From Streptomyces fradiae (GTDB lineage Bacteria > Actinomycetota > Actinomycetes > Streptomycetales > Streptomycetaceae): a stretch of 64,000 nt of DNA. The notes under the pieces are model-generated. The model saw only the letters and a list, made by a program, of their open reading frames with translations. It was not told the DNA's origin and made no database searches. The stretch lies in contig NZ_CP065958.1 of the NCBI RefSeq assembly GCF_041270065.1, positions 558,001 through 622,000 on the forward strand. The letters run 5' to 3'. The position numbers and the translations under genes were made by a program. Positions 58,543 to 64,000 of the stretch are shown piece after piece (the first letter of the stretch is position 1; each line of letters opens with the position of its first letter).

Positions 58543-61500
58543 ATGAGGATGAACGTGTTCGACCGATGGCGCGGGCGCCGGAACCGGGCTTCGCGGGAGG
58601 AGCCGGTGGCGGCGCCGGCGACGGCCTCCGGTACCGCGTGGCAGGCCTTGCCCCCCGTCCAGCGCGTCCTCACCCCCCCGACCCCCGTCGCGGAACCCGC
58701 CTTCTCCTCGTCCCTCGCCACCCACTGGAACCCCTCCTTCCACACCCACCTCACCCACGCCTCCCTCCCCGCCGCCCCCGCCGGCCTCCTCCTCGACGCG
58801 GTACGCCCGGTGCCGCCGACCACCTCCGAACTGCCGGGGCTCCGGCTGCCGGTGGCAGGTGCGGAGGGCCCGGCGGTGCAGCGGGCGGTACGGGGCGGGG
58901 CGGGGGCGCCTCAGGCGCCGGCTCAGCGTGAGGTGGAGGGCACGCGCTCGCGCGACGTCCAGCGGGGTGGGGCCCCCGGGGCACCGCAGGCACCGGTCCA
59001 GCGCGAGGTGGAGGGCACACGGGCAGCTGCGGCGCCGTCCTCGCCACCGCGTGTCGCCGAGGCCCCGCTGGGCGACGTCCCGACACCGGCACCCCCCGCG
59101 CAGCCCGCCACCCCGGCCCGGGCGCAGGCCGCGCCCGCGCAGGACCACCGCCCTGACAGCACCGCGCCTTCGGCCCCCGCCACGGGCGCGGGACCGCAGG
59201 CGCCGGTCCGGCGAGCGGTCAAGAGCACGCCGGCCGGCACGGCACGGCCCGCCCGGGCCGAAGCCGAACCAGCAACTGGTGGGCCGAGCAGCGCTGCCGC
59301 GCCGTCGGCAGGCCGTGGGACGCACGTCCCCACAGGGCCGCAGACCCCGCTCCAGCGGGAGGTGGAGGGCACGCGGGCCAAGGCCAAGCCCACGCCCGTG
59401 TCCAGCGCTCCGTCTTCGGCACGGCCGCCGGAGGCCACGGCACGCCGCGGGCCCGAAGGCCCGCTGGGCAGCGTCCCGGCATCGGCACCCACCATCCAGC
59501 GCGCCACCCCCGCCCGGCCGGAGGCCGGACCCACGCAAGACCACAGCCCCGACAGCACCGCACCCCGGACACCCACCACAGGCACAGTCCAGCGAGCGAC
59601 CGAAGGCCCACGGGCCAGCGCGGCACGGCCCGCCCGAGCCGAAACCGAACCTGCAACTGGTGGGCCGAGCAGCGCTGCCAGGCCGTCGGCAGGCCGTGGG
59701 GCGCACGGCCCCACAGGGCCGCAGACTCCGCTCCAGCGGGAGGTGGAGGGCACCCGGACTAACGCGGCTCAGCCCGCACGGGTCGAGCCCAAGGCCGCGC
59801 CCGAGTCTGGTGCGGCATCTTCGGCACCGCCGCCGGAGGCCACGGTACGCCGCGGGCCCGAAGGCCCGCTGGGCAGCGTCCCGGCATCGGCACCCACCAT
59901 CCAGCGCGCCACCCCCGCCCGGCCGGAGGCCGGACCCACGCAAGACCACCGCCCCAACAGCACCGCACCCCGGACACCCACCACAGGCACAGTCCAGCGA
60001 GCGACCGAGGCCGCACGGGCCGACGCGGCACGGTCCGCCCGGGCCGAAGCTGGACCTGCGACTGACGGGCCGAGCAGCGCTGCCGCGCCGTCGGCAAGCC
60101 GTGGGGCGGAAGCCCCGCAGGGCAGCGTCCCGGCATCGGCACCCGCCGTCCAGCGAGCCACCCCCGCCCGACCGCAGGCCGGGCCCGCGCAGGACCACGG
60201 CCCCAACAACCTCACGCCCCGGACACCCACCCCAGGCGCGGGACCGCAGGCGCCGGTCCAGCGACCGGCCGAGGCCAAGGCCACTCCCATGTCTGCTCCT
60301 CCGTCTCCGGCGCAACTGCCGGACGCCACGGCACGCCGTGGGGCCGAGGGCTCCCACGGCGGTCAGCCTGCATCGGCACCCACCGTCCAGCGCGCCAACC
60401 CCGTCCGACCGGAGGCCGGAGCCGCGCAGGACCACGGCCCCAACAACCCCACACCCTGGACGCCCGCCACAGGCACAGGGCCTCAGACCCCGACCCAGCG
60501 CGCGCCCGAGGGCACGCGGGCCGGCGCAGCACGGCCGGTCGGGGCCGAGCCCGAACCCGCAACCGGTCACCCGACCGCGGCCGCCATGCCACGCCGAGGG
60601 AACGAGGGGCCACAGGGCAGCGTCCCGGCACCGGCACCCGCCGTCCAACGCGCAACCCCCTCCCGGCCGCAGGCCGGCCCGACGCAGGACCACCGCCCCG
60701 ACAACCGCACACCCCGAACGCCCACCGCAGGCCCGGGGGCGCAGGCCCCAATCCAGCATGAGGTGGAGGGCGCGCGAGCTGCCACGGCCAAGGCCACGCC
60801 TGTACCTGGTGTCCCGTCTCCGACGCGGCAGCCGGAGACCATGGCACACCCTGGGGCTCAGGTCCCGCAGGGAGGCGCCTCGCGGCCGGCACCCGCCGTC
60901 CAGCGCGCCACCCCGGTCCAGCCGCAGGCAGCGCCTCGGACGCCCGCCACCGGCGCGGGACCGCAGGCCCGCGCCCGGCGAGCCGTCGCAGACAAGCGGA
61001 CAGCCGCAGGCAGGCCCGCACGGGCCGAGGGGGCCGAAGGGGCCGGCCCCATGGAGGACCCCCGTCCCGACAGCCCCACTCCTCGGACGCCCATCGCAGG
61101 CCCGGGGCCGCAGGCCCCAAGCCAGCGTGAGGCCGTAGGCCCGCAGGGCAGCGGACCCGCGCCGGCGCCGGCGGCTCCCGTCCAGCGGCGCGCGGCCGAG
61201 AGGGCGGCACAGACGGTCGTCCGCCCCCTGAGCACGCCGCGCTCGCCGCTCCTGTCCGCGCGGGCCGTACCCCCGGTCCGCCGGTTTGACCCGGTCGGGG
61301 CGGAGCCGGCGCCCAGGACCACCCCTGTCGAAAACATCCAGAACTCCCCGGGCCCGGACTCCCCCGCCGGGCCCGGGGTTCACGACAGTGGTGCCGCGCG
61401 TCGGGGGCCCGCTGTGCGGAGGTCGCGGCGGGCGCCCGGGGCGGACTGGAACTCCCAGGCGCCGGTGGCGCGACGGTCGCCCATCGGGGCGCCGGTCACG

Positions 61501-61989
61501 CCGGCCCCGGCGCCCGCTCCCGTCCAGAAGGTGCCGGAACCGGCGCCGGCCGCGCCGCTCCCCGTCGTCACCGTCACGGACGTGCCGCGAGCCACCGCGC
61601 CCGCCGTGCAGCGGAGCTCCGTACGGCCACTGGCCACGGCACGGCCGCTCGCGCCGAGCGTGCCGGAGGCCGCACCGATGGCGGTACCGGCGCCGGCGCC
61701 GCGTACGCCTGCGGTGCCGACCGTGCAACGCCAGGCCGCGCCTGCGCCGGCGCCCGCTCCCGCGCCCCTCGCCCGTACCTCCGTACCCATCGCGGGAACC
61801 GCTCCGCCCGCCCCCGTCCGGCGGACCAGCACCCCACCAGCTCCCGCCCCCACCCCCGCCCCCGCCGAATCCCCCGCCCACCTCGACGAGTTGGCCCGTC
61901 GCCTCGTCACCCCGCTGTCCCGGCTGCTCCGGGCCGAGCTGCGGGCGGACCGTGAGCGGGTGGGCCGGCTCCGCGATCACCAACACTGA
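58543..61989 (+). CDS. Large Pro/Ala/Arg-rich repeat protein of the CIS cluster
   Basis: About 1148 aa. The first about 110 residues are semi-unique (FDRWRGRRNRASREEP..., THWNPSFHTHLTHASLP). Residues about 110-1080 are low-complexity repeats of Pro, Ala, Arg, Gly, Thr with recurring blocks PLQREVEGTR, VPASAPTIQRATPARPEAGPTQDH and TATARRGPEGPLGS-like units. The last 35 residues are a charged helix (LDELARRLVTPLSRLLRAELRADRERVG) that looks conserved. No TM or catalytic motif. It lies between the small CIS gene and the second tube gene, co-directional. Start could be TTG 58534, ATG 58543 or ATG 58549. Disordered linker, scaffold or effector-related roles are all possible. Confidence 0.75.
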   Translation: MRMNVFDRWRGRRNRASREEPVAAPATASGTAWQALPPVQRVLTPPTPVAEPAFSSSLATHWNPSFHTHLTHASLPAAPAGLLLDAVRPVPPTTSELPGLRLPVAGAEGPAVQRAVRGGAGAPQAPAQREVEGTRSRDVQRGGAPGAPQAPVQREVEGTRAAAAPSSPPRVAEAPLGDVPTPAPPAQPATPARAQAAPAQDHRPDSTAPSAPATGAGPQAPVRRAVKSTPAGTARPARAEAEPATGGPSSAAAPSAGRGTHVPTGPQTPLQREVEGTRAKAKPTPVSSAPSSARPPEATARRGPEGPLGSVPASAPTIQRATPARPEAGPTQDHSPDSTAPRTPTTGTVQRATEGPRASAARPARAETEPATGGPSSAARPSAGRGAHGPTGPQTPLQREVEGTRTNAAQPARVEPKAAPESGAASSAPPPEATVRRGPEGPLGSVPASAPTIQRATPARPEAGPTQDHRPNSTAPRTPTTGTVQRATEAARADAARSARAEAGPATDGPSSAAAPSASRGAEAPQGSVPASAPAVQRATPARPQAGPAQDHGPNNLTPRTPTPGAGPQAPVQRPAEAKATPMSAPPSPAQLPDATARRGAEGSHGGQPASAPTVQRANPVRPEAGAAQDHGPNNPTPWTPATGTGPQTPTQRAPEGTRAGAARPVGAEPEPATGHPTAAAMPRRGNEGPQGSVPAPAPAVQRATPSRPQAGPTQDHRPDNRTPRTPTAGPGAQAPIQHEVEGARAATAKATPVPGVPSPTRQPETMAHPGAQVPQGGASRPAPAVQRATPVQPQAAPRTPATGAGPQARARRAVADKRTAAGRPARAEGAEGAGPMEDPRPDSPTPRTPIAGPGPQAPSQREAVGPQGSGPAPAPAAPVQRRAAERAAQTVVRPLSTPRSPLLSARAVPPVRRFDPVGAEPAPRTTPVENIQNSPGPDSPAGPGVHDSGAARRGPAVRRSRRAPGADWNSQAPVARRSPIGAPVTPAPAPAPVQKVPEPAPAAPLPVVTVTDVPRATAPAVQRSSVRPLATARPLAPSVPEAAPMAVPAPAPRTPAVPTVQRQAAPAPAPAPAPLARTSVPIAGTAPPAPVRRTSTPPAPAPTPAPAESPAHLDELARRLVTPLSRLLRAELRADRERVGRLRDHQH
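59281..60150. repeat. DNA-level tandem duplications inside the Pro-rich CIS gene
   Basis: 59431-59601 and 59836-60006 match at 168 of 171 positions (405-bp offset). The neighbouring segment 59278-59372 recurs at 59659-59753 (381-bp offset) with about 5 changes. Both offsets are multiples of three, so the frame is kept. Recent in-frame duplication is indicated. Confidence 0.85.
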
Positions 61990-62032
61990 CCCTCCCTCCG
62001 ACCAAGCCACCTCCTACCGAGAGACCGTCGCC

Positions 62033-62470
62033 ATGCCCCTGCTCCAGGACCCCGCTTCCACCGTCTTCTTCAAGCTGACGATCGACGGCCAGGACCTCGG
62101 TCTGTTCAACGGCTGTGACGGGCTGTCCTCGGAGGTCGAGGTGGAGCAGCGGCACGAGGGCGGGAACAACGGGTTCGTGTGGCAGTTGCCGACGCGGGTG
62201 ACGTTCTCGACGATCCGGCTGACGCGGCCGCTGACCTCGGACACCGCCCGCGTGGCCGCGTGGATCTCGTCGCTCGCCACCGGCATCACCCGGCCGACCG
62301 CGCAGATCGCGGCGCTGCGCGCCGACGGGTCGGTCGTGGCGCAGTGGGGGCTTGTGGAGGTGCTGCCGGTGCGGTGGACGGGGCCGTCGCTGGATCCGGC
62401 GAGTCCGGGGGTGGCGACGGAGTCGCTGGAGATCGCTCATCACGGGTTCACGGACGCGGGGGGTCTGTAG
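62033..62470 (+). CDS. Second gp19/T4-tube-like protein (baseplate-proximal tube)
   Basis: A 145-aa tube-fold protein: MPLLQDPASTVFFKLTIDGQDLGLFNGCDGLSSEVEVEQRHEGGNNGFVWQLPTRVTFSTIRLTRPL, GVATESLEIAHHGF. This is the T4 gp19 family variant that in PVC/Afp systems (Pvc5-like) sits between spike/hub and the main tube. The start ATG 62033 lies 43 nt after the repeat protein. Two nt separate its stop from the LysM gene. Confidence 0.92.
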   Translation: MPLLQDPASTVFFKLTIDGQDLGLFNGCDGLSSEVEVEQRHEGGNNGFVWQLPTRVTFSTIRLTRPLTSDTARVAAWISSLATGITRPTAQIAALRADGSVVAQWGLVEVLPVRWTGPSLDPASPGVATESLEIAHHGFTDAGGL

Positions 62471-62472
62471 CG

Positions 62473-63297
62473 ATGGCGGCGGTCTCGGGCGGGAAGGCGG
62501 CGCGCGGGCTCTCGCGGGCGTCGTTGGCGATCCATCAGCCGCCGACGGATCTGGACGGCGGGCTCGGCGGGATGCTGGGGGAGGTCAAGTTCCAGTTCAA
62601 TCCGGACCAGTTGAGGCTGAGCAGGTCGGCGCACTGGTTCACGGAGCCGAACGTGGCGTACGACCGGGGCGCGCCGCCGAAGTTCACCGGGGCCGAGCCG
62701 GCGTCGATGGAGGTCGAGGTGTTCCTCGACGCGTCGGGGACGCCGTCGTCGACGGCGGTGCAGCAGCAGGTCGAACTGCTGCTCTCCTGCTGCGAGGTGA
62801 CGCAGCAGAGCATCGATGCGAAGGCCCCGTCCCCTCCCTGGGTGTCGTTCTCGTGGGGGTCGTTCTCGACGGTGCGGTTGGTCGCCTACGTGACCTCGGT
62901 GTCGGCGACGTACACCCTGTTCAGCCCGAGCGGGGTGCCGCTGCGGGCGACGTGCGCGCTGTCGCTGACGGAGATCTCGTCGGCGACGAAGCGTCAGAAC
63001 CCGACCTCGGGCGCGCTGTCGGCGCGGCGGGTGCACCGGGCGGTGGCCGGGGACTCGCTGGCTTCGCTGGCCTGGCGGGAGTACGGGGACGCGACGCGCT
63101 GGCGGCTGATCGCCGAGGCGAACGGGATCGACGACCCGATGCGGCTGCGCCCGGGCACGGAACTGCTGCTGCCGTCCACCCAGGACACGCCCGACCACCC
63201 TCCCCGCTACGGGCCCCACCACGCGCCCGACCACAGGCCCCGCTATGGGGCCGACCGCACGCCCCATGACACGCCGGAAACCGAGGGCACCAGATGA
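62473..63297 (+). CDS. LysM-domain baseplate protein (Pvc7-type)
   Basis: A 274-aa protein. The N-terminal domain GEVKFQFNPDQLRLSRSAHWF...PPKFTGAEPASMEVEVFLDA and SFSWGSFSTVRLVAYVTSVSATYTLFSPSGVPLRATCALSLTE is the hub-adaptor fold. A LysM follows (about 190-238: HRAVAGDSLASLAWREYGDATRWRLIAEANGIDDPMRLRPGTELLLP). The tail after residue 240 is His/Pro/Asp-rich with RYG repeats. In PVC-like particles this protein links tube, spike and baseplate. The stop overlaps the next ATG (ATGA). Confidence 0.93.
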   Translation: MAAVSGGKAARGLSRASLAIHQPPTDLDGGLGGMLGEVKFQFNPDQLRLSRSAHWFTEPNVAYDRGAPPKFTGAEPASMEVEVFLDASGTPSSTAVQQQVELLLSCCEVTQQSIDAKAPSPPWVSFSWGSFSTVRLVAYVTSVSATYTLFSPSGVPLRATCALSLTEISSATKRQNPTSGALSARRVHRAVAGDSLASLAWREYGDATRWRLIAEANGIDDPMRLRPGTELLLPSTQDTPDHPPRYGPHHAPDHRPRYGADRTPHDTPETEGTR

Positions 63298-64000
63298 GCG
63301 AGAAGACCTTCACCACCGTCCTCCACGTCCAGCTCGACGGCACTCCGCTGCCGGAGCCGCTGGCGGCGCGGCTGACCGAGGGCTGGGTGGACTCCAGCGT
63401 GAACGTGCCGTCGGCGTTCCAGTTGACGTTCGCGGACAAGGACGGCGCGCTCACCGAGAAGTACCGGTTCCTGAAGGTCGGTGCGATGGCGGTGCTCTCG
63501 CCGTTCGCCGACGGCAAGCGGGGCGAGCCGATGCTGACGGGCGAGGTGACGGCGGTCGAGGTGGACGCGGCGCCGGGGCACGGGCGCTATCTGATCCTGC
63601 GCGGATACGATCCGGGGCACCGGCTGCTGCGCAACCGGCGGGTCGCGGGCTATCCGAACATGACGGCCTCGGACATCGCGCGCAAGCTGGCGGCGCTGAA
63701 CGGCGTTCCGGTCGGCCGGATCGACGCGACGCCTTCGGTGTACGAGCTGGCGACCCAACCCAACATCACCGACTGGGACTTCCTGTCGCGGCTCGCCCGC
63801 GAGAACGACGTCCGGCTGTCGCTCGACCCGGCGGGCCGGCTCGTCTTCGCCGCCCTGGCGCCGGCTTCGGGCGCGCCCGCCGACACGACGCCGGCGGCGC
63901 AGAGCCCGTACGTCCTGGACTTCGGCGCGAACACGCTGCACAGCAGGGTGTCGGTGACGGCCGCTGGGCAGGTCCGCCAGGTCGACGTACGGGGCTGGGA
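63294..64000 (+). CDS. VgrG/gp27-gp5-like baseplate spike protein (3' end outside window)
   Basis: From ATG 63294 the frame stays open to the window end (235 codons). MSEKTFTTVLHVQLDGTPL, then LTGEVTAVEVDAAPGHGRYLILRGYDPGHRLLRNRRVAGYPNMTASDIARKLAALNGVPVGRIDATPSVYELATQPNITDWDFLSRLARENDVRLSLDPAGRLVF. This is the gp27-like hub half of VgrG-type (Pvc8) spike proteins. The gp5-like OB and spike half would lie beyond the window. Coupled to the LysM protein through ATGA. The CIS cluster therefore continues past 64000. Confidence 0.92.
   Translation, partial: MSEKTFTTVLHVQLDGTPLPEPLAARLTEGWVDSSVNVPSAFQLTFADKDGALTEKYRFLKVGAMAVLSPFADGKRGEPMLTGEVTAVEVDAAPGHGRYLILRGYDPGHRLLRNRRVAGYPNMTASDIARKLAALNGVPVGRIDATPSVYELATQPNITDWDFLSRLARENDVRLSLDPAGRLVFAALAPASGAPADTTPAAQSPYVLDFGANTLHSRVSVTAAGQVRQVDVRGW

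Noticed and set aside
58252..62010. 1252-aa minus-strand frame opposite the Pro-rich CIS gene
   Set aside because: Antisense shadow of a repetitive gene. The plus strand has correct codon bias, RBS and operon context.
1..64000. CRISPR array, integrase/att sites or intact transposase
   Set aside because: No regularly spaced repeats, no integrase or transposase motifs and no tRNA-end duplication were found on reading both strands.

Overview
The window is about 72% G+C, with strong third-position G/C bias, many GTG starts and ATGA/GTGA stop-start overlaps. Together with Streptomyces-type families (SpoIIE-type PAS/GAF phosphatases, a secreted albus-G-type D-Ala-D-Ala carboxypeptidase, CYP, PspAB, TerD, a cytoplasmic contractile injection system), this points to a chromosomal segment of a Streptomyces or close relative. 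No rRNA, CRISPR array, intact IS or ordinary tRNA was found.

Layout. 1-9.5 kb: universal stress protein fragment, UdgX-type uracil-DNA glycosylase, Cys-rich copper-storage-like protein, LRV-repeat protein, divergent NAD-dependent DNA ligase, TerD-type pair, and a HEAT-repeat/MerR operon behind a MerR-type operator. 9.5-10 kb: gene-free, with a 217-bp segment bounded by inverted repeats. 10-17 kb: pyruvate carboxylase, HMCES/YedK AP-site crosslinker, P450, methyltransferase. 17-22.8 kb: secreted DNRLRE-metallophosphatase, MFS carrier, beta-propeller protein, then htpX-pspAB. 22.8-26 kb: a cobalamin riboswitch followed by a translationally coupled BtuF-BtuC-BtuD importer. 26-34 kb: cell-envelope and housekeeping genes (M15 carboxypeptidase, UppP, BlaI plus a frameshifted M56 peptidase, Rieske-DUF2231, ThpR, baeRF3).

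33.9-35.8 kb holds the most striking locus. A Ro60/TROVE gene is preceded on the same strand by an RNA whose ends form a 17-bp stem and whose middle is a circularly permuted tRNA: anticodon arm with a GUU loop, T arm, a 7-bp acceptor stem closed by UUCGG, U8-A9, and D arm. It looks like a tRNA-mimicking bacterial Y RNA (YrlA type).

36-50 kb: coiled-coil protein, two tandem SpoIIE-type phosphatases, APC permease, an LRV-repeat/SUKH fusion, a PadR/acyl-CoA dehydrogenase pair with a perfect palindromic operator, urate oxidase, and a stand-alone TOPRIM protein.

50.4-64 kb: the front part of a contractile injection system (CIS) cluster. It contains a LuxR-type regulator, DUF4255 cap protein, AAA+ ATPase, an opposite-strand membrane protein with a peptidoglycan-binding-like tail, sheath, tube, two small proteins, a huge Pro/Ala/Arg repeat protein, a second tube-like protein, a LysM baseplate protein and the start of a VgrG/gp27-like spike protein cut by the window end. 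The machine is presumably assembled by the sheath/tube genes, capped by DUF4255 and served by the ATPase. The membrane protein is a candidate envelope link.

Starts were chosen by ribosome-binding sites and family length. Functions are by recognition of motifs, not by database search.
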